A stretch of DNA of 64,000 bases from Parapedobacter sp037190485. GTDB lineage: Bacteria > Bacteroidota > Bacteroidia > Sphingobacteriales > Sphingobacteriaceae. Location: contig JBBCJB010000018.1 in the NCBI GenBank assembly GCA_037190485.1, positions 67,938 to 131,937 of the forward strand, written 5' to 3'. The notes beneath the pieces are model-generated. The model ran no database searches and was not told where the DNA came from. It saw nothing but the letters and a program-made list of their open reading frames with translations. Positions 1 to 7,585 of this stretch are shown here, piece after piece. Numbering within the stretch: the stretch's first letter is position 1; every line of letters begins with the position of its first letter. The position numbers and the translations under genes were made by a program.

Positions 1-194
1 GTTTGGAACAGGATCTTGGCCTGCTGGATTTTCTTGCTGATGAGGGGCAGATAGGTGAATCGAAGGGGAGTACCGTACGTCTCGATCATCTCCATGAGGT
101 TGAGGTCATGGAAATAGAGTTCGTCATCGATGATTTCGAAGCCGTCTTGTGGAAAACCCACGCTTAGATCAAGGAACTCCTGATAACTCTGCAT
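1..194 (-). CDS. speA: Biosynthetic arginine decarboxylase, N-terminal part
   Basis: Only the first 64 codons lie in the window; the gene runs off the left edge. The start is the ATG on the minus strand at 194, and the protein begins MQSYQEFLDLSVGFPQDG. It then carries a stretch (YFHDLNLMEMIETYGTPLRF) that I recognise from the Bacteroidota arginine decarboxylases of the PLP fold III type (diaminopimelate/ornithine/arginine decarboxylase superfamily). The enzyme would make agmatine from arginine for polyamine synthesis in the cytoplasm. The catalytic lysine lies outside the window, so the substrate is inferred from N-terminal similarity. The gene diverges from argS, which shares arginine as substrate. 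Confidence 0.7.
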   Translation of the reverse strand, partial: MQSYQEFLDLSVGFPQDGFEIIDDELYFHDLNLMEMIETYGTPLRFTYLPLISKKIQQAKILFQ

Positions 195-302
195 GCTTAT
201 AAAACTATTTTTTTCTAACCAAATTCCATTGTCTGCTACCGCTTGCGCGATTTTAACCAAACATCCGCTTGCACATATTGCGGTGTTTGGCTAAGTTTGG
301 CG

Positions 303-310
303 CAAAGATA
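303..310 (-). promoter_or_regulatory. -7 box for the arginine decarboxylase gene
   Basis: The minus strand reads TATCTTTG, a match to the Bacteroidota -7 consensus TAnnTTTG. No good TTG box lies 18-21 bases upstream. It would place the transcript start near 297, about 100 bases before the ATG. The rest of the 182-base divergent gap to argS is AT-rich and shows only a weak candidate (TAAATTTC near 355) for the argS direction. Confidence 0.45.
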
Positions 311-376
311 GAGTTTCGATACGAATACATCGCGAATTAAAATATATATCTATTGTAAATTTCCTTACACACATTA

Positions 377-2161
377 ATGGCGTATATCCTTCAACAACAG
401 CTTATTCATCATACCATACAAGCCGTTCAGGCCTTGTACAAGGCAGACATTCCCGAAAGCCAGCTGACCATCCAGGAAACCCGCAAGGAATTCGATGGGC
501 AACTGACCCTCGTGGTATTCCCGATTACTCGATTTTCGAAGAAGTCGCCCGAGATTACCGGTGCGGAAATAGGCGATTACCTGATTTCGCGGCTGCCGGC
601 TATCGCATCGTTCAATGTGATCAAGGGATTCCTGAACCTGGACCTGACCGACGCGTATTGGGCCGATTTGTTCCAGGAACAGATCGTTCAATCCAATTTC
701 GGGCAATTCGCGCCGAACGGGAAAAAAATCATGGTGGAGTACTCGTCTCCAAACACCAACAAGCCGTTGCACCTTGGGCACATCCGCAACAATCTGTTGG
801 GGTATTCGGTGGCCGAAATATTGAAGGCATACGGGTATGAAGTGATCAAGGCGAATTTGGTAAACGATCGGGGCATACACATCTGTAAATCCATGCTGGC
901 CTGGCAACGGTGGGGTAACGGCGAAACGCCGGAAAGCAGCGGGCTGAAAGGCGACCACTTGGTAGGGAAATATTACGTATTGTTCGATAAGAAGTACAAA
1001 GAAGAAATCGAGCGCCTGAAAGCCGAAGGGCTGGGCGAAGACGAGGCGAAGAAGCAGGCACCGGTCATCCAGGAGGCGCAGGATATGCTACGCAAATGGG
1101 AGGCCGGAGATGCTGAAGTGATTGCCTTATGGAAAACGATGAACGGTTGGGTTTATGCCGGTTTCGAACAGACATACAAGCGGCTCGGTGTCGATTTCGA
1201 TCGATATTATTACGAGTCGGATACCTACCTGCTGGGTAAGGACATCATCCAGGAAGGCTTGGACAAGGGGGTGTTCTTCAGGAAGCCCGACAACTCGGTA
1301 TGGATAGACCTGACTGCCGATGGCCTGGATGAGAAATTGGTGCTCCGCGGTGACGGCACCTCGGTATACATAACCCAAGATCTGGGTACGGCACAACTGA
1401 AATACGACCAGTTCAACATGGACGGATCGATGTACGTGGTCGGCAACGAGCAGGATTACCATTTTAAGGTGCTTTTCCTGATCCTGCAGAAGCTGGGCAA
1501 ATCTTGGGCTCCAGGCCTGTTCCACCTGTCTTATGGCATGGTGGATCTCCCTTCGGGCAAAATGAAGTCGCGCGAAGGGACCGTGGTGGATGCCGACGAC
1601 CTGATGGACGAAATGACCGAGACGGCGCAGAAACGTACCGAAGAGCTGGGCAAAACCGAGGGGTTGTCCGATGCGGATAAAGCAGCACTCTACCACCTGA
1701 TCGGCATGGGTGCACTGAAGTATTTTTTGCTCAAGGTGGAGCCGAAGAAGCGGTTATTGTTCGACCCGGGCGAATCGATCGATTTTCAGGGGCATACGGG
1801 ACCATTCATCCAATATACGCATGCCCGCATCCGTTCGGTGATTGCCAAGGGCAACTTTGATGAAGGGCAGCCGTTGCGAATACCGGCATCGCTGGCACCC
1901 AGTGAACGTGATTTGATCCAGCTGTTGGCCAATTACCCCGCGGTTGTGGAAGCGTCGGCGAACGAGTTCAGCCCTGCCCAAATGGCCAACTACTGCTATG
2001 AAGTGGCCAAGCAATACAATAAATTCTACCATGAGGAATCCATCCTGAAGGCGGATGATGAAGACGTCAAGGCATTTAGGCTGCAGCTCTCGGCGTCAAC
2101 ATCCCGCATCATCGCCAAGGGGATGGGGTTGTTGGGCATCGAAGTGCCTGAACGGATGTAA
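377..2161 (+). CDS. argS: Arginyl-tRNA synthetase
   Basis: Class I aminoacyl-tRNA synthetase that charges tRNA-Arg in the cytoplasm. The 594-residue length is normal for the family. The HIGH motif appears as HLGH (first His at about residue 132) within SSPNTNKPLHLGHIRNN, and the KMSKS-like loop as KMKSREG near residue 396. The N-terminal Add-1 type tRNA-recognition domain and the C-terminal all-helical DALR anticodon-binding domain (ending GMGLLGIEVPERM) are both present, so the gene is complete. The ATG at 377 is the only plausible start. The next gene begins 10 bases after the stop, suggesting cotranscription. Confidence 0.97.
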   Translation: MAYILQQQLIHHTIQAVQALYKADIPESQLTIQETRKEFDGQLTLVVFPITRFSKKSPEITGAEIGDYLISRLPAIASFNVIKGFLNLDLTDAYWADLFQEQIVQSNFGQFAPNGKKIMVEYSSPNTNKPLHLGHIRNNLLGYSVAEILKAYGYEVIKANLVNDRGIHICKSMLAWQRWGNGETPESSGLKGDHLVGKYYVLFDKKYKEEIERLKAEGLGEDEAKKQAPVIQEAQDMLRKWEAGDAEVIALWKTMNGWVYAGFEQTYKRLGVDFDRYYYESDTYLLGKDIIQEGLDKGVFFRKPDNSVWIDLTADGLDEKLVLRGDGTSVYITQDLGTAQLKYDQFNMDGSMYVVGNEQDYHFKVLFLILQKLGKSWAPGLFHLSYGMVDLPSGKMKSREGTVVDADDLMDEMTETAQKRTEELGKTEGLSDADKAALYHLIGMGALKYFLLKVEPKKRLLFDPGESIDFQGHTGPFIQYTHARIRSVIAKGNFDEGQPLRIPASLAPSERDLIQLLANYPAVVEASANEFSPAQMANYCYEVAKQYNKFYHEESILKADDEDVKAFRLQLSASTSRIIAKGMGLLGIEVPERM

Positions 2162-2171
2162 AATCGAAGAC

Positions 2172-3230
2172 ATGAAGATAAACGTAGGACTAATTGGGTT
2201 CGGCATAGCCGGACAGGTATTCCATGCACCGGTGCTTACGGCGGTGGACGGATTGGTACTCCATCGCGTGAGTGCACGTAAGCCCGAACACCGCGAATTA
2301 GTACGCCAGCGGTATCCCGGCGCATCGATCGAGGGCAGCGCCGAAGCCATCATCCAGGCCGATGACATCGATTTGGTGGTCGTCGCCACATCCAACGATA
2401 TGCATTTCGGGCTTACCAAGGCAGCGCTGTTGGCCGGCAAGCATGTAGTGGTCGAAAAGCCATTTACCAATACCACGGCCGAGGCGGATGAGCTGATCGC
2501 ATTGGCCCGCAAACAGCATCGGATACTCAGTGTGCATCACAACTCCCGTTGGCACAGCGACTTCATGACTGTGAAAAAGGTAATCAATAGCGGTAGGCTA
2601 GGGCGTTTGGTATCGTTCGAGGCGCGCTATGACCGGTTTCGGAATACGCTCAGGGAGAACGCGTGGCGGGAGGCTGATTTACCCGGTTCGGGTATCCTCT
2701 ACGATTTGGGTGCCCACCTGATCGACCAATCCGTGCAGCTGTTCGGGCTGCCCGAGGCCGTGAACGCCGACCTGCGGAAGCAGCGTCCGGGAGTTCAGGC
2801 GGTCGATGATTTTGAATTGATCCTGCATCATCCGCAACTGAAGGTCTCGCTGAAAGGGGCCATGCTCGTGAAGGAGCCCACACCAAGGTATGCGGCATAC
2901 GGGATGGATGGCGCATTTGTGAAACCCGGTCTGGACCCGCAGGAAGCTGCGCTGCGCGCAGGTGAATCGCCAAGGGACAACCCGGCATGGGGGCAGGAAC
3001 CACGTGAGATCTGGGGTAAACTGAACGTGCTGGAGAACGGAAAGGATCACATCGAGTATGTGGAGAGCGAACGGGGTAACTACCCTGCGTTTTACCAGAA
3101 TGTATTCGATGCGATTGCCGGCAATGAGCCGTTGGCGGTAACCGCCGAGCAGGCCCGCAACGTGATCTTCATCATCGAAGCGGCTGAACAGAGTTGGCGG
3201 GAACGACGGGTGGTCGATTTACGGTTCTAG
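2172..3230 (+). CDS. Gfo/Idh/MocA family oxidoreductase
   Basis: NAD(P)-dependent sugar or polyol dehydrogenase-like protein of 352 residues. The Rossmann fold starts at once (MKINVGLIGFGIAGQVFH, a GxGxxG-type loop). The family EKP motif is present (VVVEKPFTNTTAEADELIALA), followed by the C-terminal alpha/beta domain with GGILYDLGAH-like spacing (GSGILYDLGAHLIDQ). The reading frame stays open upstream into argS, but the ATG at 2172, 10 bases after the argS stop, fits the family N-terminus exactly. The pattern resembles the YdgJ/YhhX subgroup. The substrate cannot be read from the sequence. Confidence 0.9.
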   Translation: MKINVGLIGFGIAGQVFHAPVLTAVDGLVLHRVSARKPEHRELVRQRYPGASIEGSAEAIIQADDIDLVVVATSNDMHFGLTKAALLAGKHVVVEKPFTNTTAEADELIALARKQHRILSVHHNSRWHSDFMTVKKVINSGRLGRLVSFEARYDRFRNTLRENAWREADLPGSGILYDLGAHLIDQSVQLFGLPEAVNADLRKQRPGVQAVDDFELILHHPQLKVSLKGAMLVKEPTPRYAAYGMDGAFVKPGLDPQEAALRAGESPRDNPAWGQEPREIWGKLNVLENGKDHIEYVESERGNYPAFYQNVFDAIAGNEPLAVTAEQARNVIFIIEAAEQSWRERRVVDLRF

Positions 3231-3248
3231 CAATACGGAACGCGCCGG

Positions 3249-4451
3249 ATGCAGGACGGACAGTATGATGCGATAATCATTGGGGGCGGTGCGTGCGGCT
3301 TGATGTGCGCCGTACAGGCGGGGTTACGCGGTAAACGCACGGTTGTGCTGGAACGAAACGACCGGCCGGGAGCCAAGATCCTGATATCCGGCGGTGGAAG
3401 GTGCAACTACACCAATATCCATACGGGAGTGGCCAATTTTGTGTCTGCCCATCCCGCATTTGCCGAAAACATACTGGCCGCATGGACGGCACGGCATACG
3501 GTCGATTTTTTCGGGATGCATGGCATCCAGGGTAAGGAAAAGACGCTCGGGCAACTTTTTCCGGTTAGTGACAGCGCTCGCGATGTCGTGGCTGTTTTTA
3601 CGAAGCTGATGGGGGCGTTGAGGCAGGAACTGCGTACGGGGAGCGACGTGGTGTCGATCGACAAGCTGCCCGATGGGCAATTTGCGGTGGGCTATGCGCG
3701 TGGCGGGCAAATCATCGCGGTAACCGCACCCAAGGTCGTGCTGGCAAGCGGTGGATTGCCGGTCGCCAAACTTGGGGCCAGTGATTTCGCGCTTCGCATC
3801 GCCCGCCAATTTGGATTGGCGGTGGTGCCTACCGCACCGGCCCTGGTGCCGTTGACCGTCACCGGAAAGGATGCCGACTGGTTCGCTTCGCTTTCTGGCA
3901 ACAGCGTTTCCTGCAGGGCGTCCAATGGCCGGATCGGTTTCGAGGAGAACCTCCTGTTCACGCATTGGGGCCTCAGCGGACCGGCTATCCTCCAACTATC
4001 TTCGTATTGGCGGCCGGGCGAAAGCATCGCCATCGATCTGTTGCCGCACCGATCCATCGAGCAACTCATCAAACATGAACGCAATGCGGGTGGCCGGCGA
4101 CTGGTGGGCCAATTGCTTGGCGACCTGTATCCGCGCCGCCTCGTCGAAGCGATGGGTAAGTTCCTGCCGATAGAAACTAAAATCGCATCATTGGGCAAGG
4201 CCGACGCCAAACGGATTGCCGATACGATCCATCGGTTTACGTTGAAACCGGCCGGTGACAAGGGATACGACAAAGCGGAAGTGATGCGCGGCGGGGTGGA
4301 CACCAACGAATTGGATCCGGCGACGTTGGAATCCAAAAAAATGCCCGGATTGCATTTCGGGGGCGAATGCGTGGATGTGACCGGATGGTTAGGGGGGTAT
4401 AACTTCCAATGGGCTTGGGCGAGTGGCTATGCGATTTCGCAAGCAATTTGA
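3249..4451 (+). CDS. HI0933/BaiN-type FAD-dependent flavoprotein
   Basis: Predicted FAD-dependent oxidoreductase of 400 residues. The N-terminal dinucleotide-binding motif is GGGACGLMCAVQAG, followed by the family signature GAKILISGGGRCNYTN near residues 38-53. The C-terminus has the second FAD-contact stretch (GLHFGGECVDVTGWLGGYNFQWAWASG), typical of HI0933-like flavoproteins that automatic pipelines often call NAD(P)/FAD-dependent oxidoreductase. The biological substrate of this family is mostly unknown. It starts 18 bases after the preceding oxidoreductase and is probably in the same transcript as argS. Confidence 0.9.
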   Translation: MQDGQYDAIIIGGGACGLMCAVQAGLRGKRTVVLERNDRPGAKILISGGGRCNYTNIHTGVANFVSAHPAFAENILAAWTARHTVDFFGMHGIQGKEKTLGQLFPVSDSARDVVAVFTKLMGALRQELRTGSDVVSIDKLPDGQFAVGYARGGQIIAVTAPKVVLASGGLPVAKLGASDFALRIARQFGLAVVPTAPALVPLTVTGKDADWFASLSGNSVSCRASNGRIGFEENLLFTHWGLSGPAILQLSSYWRPGESIAIDLLPHRSIEQLIKHERNAGGRRLVGQLLGDLYPRRLVEAMGKFLPIETKIASLGKADAKRIADTIHRFTLKPAGDKGYDKAEVMRGGVDTNELDPATLESKKMPGLHFGGECVDVTGWLGGYNFQWAWASGYAISQAI

Positions 4452-4460
4452 ATTTTATCC

Positions 4461-4490
4461 TTGGTTAGCTAAAACGGTTTAATATCTTTG
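4461..4490 (+). promoter_or_regulatory. Bacteroidota-type promoter for the sugar transporter
   Basis: TTGG at 4461-4464 and TATCTTTG at 4483-4490 are separated by 18 bases, a good match to the Bacteroidota housekeeping promoter (TTG, about 19 bases, TAnnTTTG). Transcription would start near 4497, only about 20 bases before the ATG of the transporter. This makes the transporter an independent unit from argS. Confidence 0.75.
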
Positions 4491-4517
4491 CGCAGCAAAC
4501 TGATTTAACCGAAAATA

Positions 4518-5783
4518 ATGGGACACACCACATCGAAATCCGCGAAACTGACCGAACGGCGTTACTTCCTCGTTTTTGCCTTTGTTACCTTGCTCTTCAT
4601 GCTATGGGGGATAGCCATCACGATGGGCGACGTGCTGAACAAGCACTTCCAGAATGTACTAGGCGTTTCCAAGGCCGAATCAGGGCTCGTCCAATTCTCC
4701 ATATTCGGCGCATACGCCGTCATGGGCATTCCCGCGGGCCTTTTCATGAAACGATTCGGGTACAAGAATGGCGTGCTGTTGGGGCTATCGCTGTACGCCA
4801 TCGGGGCATTCCTGTTCGTACCCGCCAGCGATGCGGAATCATTCACGTTCTTTCGCTTGGCGTTGTTCGTATTGGCATGTGGCTTGGCTACGCTAGAGAC
4901 CGTGGCGCACCCTTTCGTCGCCGCGTTGGGCGACCAGGCGTCGAGCGATCGGCGGATCAATTTTGCGCAATCGTTCAACGGTCTGGGCACGATCATCGGG
5001 CCGCTGCTGGGTAGTTACTTCATCTTCGGCGAGGGAACCGGAGACACGGTCGCCGCTGGCGATGGCTTGACATCGGTCAAGCTGCTGTATATCGGGATCG
5101 GCGTGGTCATTTCGCTCGTGGCCGTTGCGTTCTTGTTCTTGCGGATGCCGACATTGGCATTCGATGCTACGGACGCGCACGGTAGCCAGCCTTCGTCATC
5201 GGCGCAAGCTGGATCTGGCGGATCCGTAAAGGGATTGTTCAAACACCGCCATTTCGTCTGGGCATTCGTGGCGCAGTTTTTCAACGCCGCGGCGCAAGGG
5301 GGCACCTGGGCGTTTTTCATCAATTACGGTCACGAAAAAATGGGACTGACAGATGGCGTGGCGGCCTATTATTTTTCGGTGAGCATGGTGTTGATGACCA
5401 TTGGCCGGTTTGCCGGAACGTTCCTGATGCAGTACGTGGCGCCGAACAAGCTGCTGGCCATCTTTGCGTTGTGCAACGTGGTGATGTGCCTCATCGTCGC
5501 GCAGAGTTGGGGCTGGCCGTCGTTCATCGCGCTGTTGATGCTCAACTTTTTCTTCAGCATCATGTTCCCCACCATCTTCAGCCTGGGGCTAAAGGACTTG
5601 GGACCCCATACGCAACAAGCATCGTCTTTCATCGTGATGGGCGTGGTCGGCGCCGCGGTGTTCCCGTTCCTGATGGGGCGGGTGGCCGACTACGACGTTG
5701 CCGTGGCCTATTACCTGCCGGTAATCTGCTATTTCGTCATCTTCCTGTTCGGTGCCAGATTCTACCGTGTCGGCGATCGTTGA
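4518..5783 (+). CDS. FucP-like sugar:proton symporter (MFS)
   Basis: Inner-membrane sugar transporter of 421 residues with about 12 hydrophobic segments. It resembles the L-fucose permease (FucP/GlcP) branch of the major facilitator superfamily: the start region FALFVTLLFMLWGIAITMGDVLN-like motif, then FSIFGAYAVMGIPAGLFMKRFGYK, and a central hydrophilic loop near residues 215-235 between the two six-helix halves. The LETVAHPFVAALG segment is typical of the Bacteroidota members. Substrate (fucose, glucose, galactose or another hexose) cannot be decided. It is transcribed from its own promoter and has no sugar-catabolic neighbour. Confidence 0.88.
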   Translation: MGHTTSKSAKLTERRYFLVFAFVTLLFMLWGIAITMGDVLNKHFQNVLGVSKAESGLVQFSIFGAYAVMGIPAGLFMKRFGYKNGVLLGLSLYAIGAFLFVPASDAESFTFFRLALFVLACGLATLETVAHPFVAALGDQASSDRRINFAQSFNGLGTIIGPLLGSYFIFGEGTGDTVAAGDGLTSVKLLYIGIGVVISLVAVAFLFLRMPTLAFDATDAHGSQPSSSAQAGSGGSVKGLFKHRHFVWAFVAQFFNAAAQGGTWAFFINYGHEKMGLTDGVAAYYFSVSMVLMTIGRFAGTFLMQYVAPNKLLAIFALCNVVMCLIVAQSWGWPSFIALLMLNFFFSIMFPTIFSLGLKDLGPHTQQASSFIVMGVVGAAVFPFLMGRVADYDVAVAYYLPVICYFVIFLFGARFYRVGDR

Positions 5784-5792
5784 TGGCTTCCG

Positions 5793-5826
5793 GCCGACGT
5801 TTACCCCTGACGTCGTGGCTATTTTG
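5793..5826 (+). terminator. Weak terminator after the sugar transporter
   Basis: CGACGT (5795-5800) pairs with ACGTCG (5810-5815) over a nine-base loop, followed by TGGCTATTTTG. The stem is short and the T run broken, so this is a modest candidate. Confidence 0.35.
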
Positions 5827-5896
5827 TAATAATTGGGCTAGATTTTTGCCATTCTCTGAATAATTTGCGTCCTTCGTTGCATAACGACAACAGACA

Positions 5897-6709
5897 ATGA
5901 ACGACGAGTTGCTCAGGGAGCTTTACGACAAGCAGCGGGGGATCGCAGATGTGCCGCCGAATACCACGATTGCGGCGTGGGCATTGAACGTACTGGACTT
6001 GCTTTTCCCCGAGCGACAGACGTATCCCGACCGGACCATCGCGCAGCTGAAGGCGCAGTTCGAGCAATCCGAACGGGGATTGGCCGACATCCTCGATCGC
6101 ACCAAGGCATGTGAAGACTGCAATGATGGATCAGTGACGTCGCGCTTCTATGGCGCATTGCCGACGCTGCGCCAAGCGATGTATAACGATGCGGCGGCCA
6201 TTTATGAAGGCGATCCGGCCGCAACCAGCCAATTCGAGGTGATCCGTACCTATCCGGGATTCTTGGCGATCGCGTTGTATCGATTGGCACACGCCCTTCT
6301 CCGATTGGATGTGCCCTTGTTGCCCCGCATCCTGACCGAATATGCGCATTCGCAGACCGGTATAGACATCCATCCGGCCGCGGTGATCGGCGAGCACTGC
6401 TGCATCGACCATGGCACCGGCGTGGTCATCGGGGAAACGGCGGTGATCGGCAACCACGTCAAGATTTACCAAGGCGTTACCTTGGGTGCGATGAGCGTCG
6501 AAAAGCTCTTGGCGAATACGAGACGGCATCCGACCATCGAAGATCGCGTGGTCATCTACGCGGGGGCGACCATCCTTGGAGGTGACACCGTGGTCGGCCA
6601 CGATAGCGTCATCGGCGGGAACGTCTGGCTTACCACAAGCGTTCCACCCTATTCGACGGTCTACCACCAGTCGGCGGTAAAGATCGTGGATTCAAAAGCA
6701 ACAACATAG
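5897..6709 (+). CDS. cysE: Serine O-acetyltransferase
   Basis: Acetylates L-serine with acetyl-CoA, the first step of cysteine synthesis. At 270 residues it matches Bacteroidota CysE. The N-terminal helical region is followed by the left-handed beta-helix of hexapeptide repeats from about residue 150 (IDIHPAAVIGEHCCIDHGTGVVIGETAVIG), including the catalytic DHGTGVVIGE signature and the later GGNVWLTTSVP. The gene is complete, and the ATG of cysM follows three bases after its stop. Confidence 0.95.
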   Translation: MNDELLRELYDKQRGIADVPPNTTIAAWALNVLDLLFPERQTYPDRTIAQLKAQFEQSERGLADILDRTKACEDCNDGSVTSRFYGALPTLRQAMYNDAAAIYEGDPAATSQFEVIRTYPGFLAIALYRLAHALLRLDVPLLPRILTEYAHSQTGIDIHPAAVIGEHCCIDHGTGVVIGETAVIGNHVKIYQGVTLGAMSVEKLLANTRRHPTIEDRVVIYAGATILGGDTVVGHDSVIGGNVWLTTSVPPYSTVYHQSAVKIVDSKATT

Positions 6710-6712
6710 GCG

Positions 6713-7585
6713 ATGCAGACATTGATTGAATGCGTAGGGAATACCCCGTTGGTCGAAATCGGTAGGCTCAATCCCAATCCGGGCGTGAAGCTCTATGCGA
6801 AGCTGGAGGGCAACAATCCGGCGGGAAGCGTGAAAGACCGCGCGGCGCTCAATATGATACGCAGTGCGGTGGAACGGGGCGCACTCAAAGCCGGGATGAA
6901 GCTCATCGAGGCCACGAGCGGAAATACCGGCATCGCGCTGGCGATGATCGCCCGGCTCTATGGCTTCGACATCGAACTGGTGATGCCATCGAGCTCCACG
7001 CGCGAGCGCACGCTTACCATGGAGGCTTTTGGCGCGAAGGTGACGCTCTTGGAATCGATCGAAGCGTGCCGCGACTATGCCGAGGAGAAAGGGTTACAAG
7101 ACGACTACTTTATCCTCAACCAGTTCGCGAATCCAGACAACTACCTGGCGCACTACAAGACCACCGGTCCTGAGATTTGGCGGGATACGCAGGGAACGAT
7201 TACCCATTTCGTAAGTGCGATGGGGACAACGGGGAGCATCATGGGCAACTCCATGTACCTGAAGGAGCGAAGCCCGGCCGTGCAGATCGTGGGGTGCCAG
7301 CCCACCGAAGCGTCATCCATCCCCGGTATCCGGCGTTGGCCTGCCGAATACCTGCCCAAGATCTACGACCCGAAACGGGTGGATCGGGTGATGGACGTAT
7401 CGCAAGCGGAGGCAACCGAGATGACCAGGCAATTGGCCAAGGTCGAAGGCGTATTCGTGGGCATGAGTTCAGGGGGCGCTGCGGCGTGTGCCATCCGGCT
7501 CGCCAACGAACTCGATACGGGCGTGATCGTGTTCATCGCCTGCGACCGTGGCGACCGCTACCTATCCAGCGACCTGTTTGGCTAA
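6713..7585 (+). CDS. cysM: Cysteine synthase B (O-acetylserine sulfhydrylase)
   Basis: PLP fold type II enzyme that converts O-acetylserine and sulfide (or thiosulfate) to cysteine. The PLP lysine is in the motif GNNPAGSVKDRAA (about residues 34-46), and the substrate-loop EATSGNTGIALA is present near residue 66. The phosphate-binding glycine loop appears as SAMGTTGSIMG. The 290-residue length and the short C-terminus favour CysM over CysK. It is translationally close to cysE, forming a two-gene operon. Its TAA overlaps the tex stop codon on the opposite strand. Confidence 0.94.
   Translation: MQTLIECVGNTPLVEIGRLNPNPGVKLYAKLEGNNPAGSVKDRAALNMIRSAVERGALKAGMKLIEATSGNTGIALAMIARLYGFDIELVMPSSSTRERTLTMEAFGAKVTLLESIEACRDYAEEKGLQDDYFILNQFANPDNYLAHYKTTGPEIWRDTQGTITHFVSAMGTTGSIMGNSMYLKERSPAVQIVGCQPTEASSIPGIRRWPAEYLPKIYDPKRVDRVMDVSQAEATEMTRQLAKVEGVFVGMSSGGAAACAIRLANELDTGVIVFIACDRGDRYLSSDLFG

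Noticed and set aside
2055..2171. N-terminal 39-codon extension of the Gfo/Idh/MocA gene inside argS
   Set aside because: It lies inside the argS coding end; the ATG at 2172 gives the correct Rossmann start.
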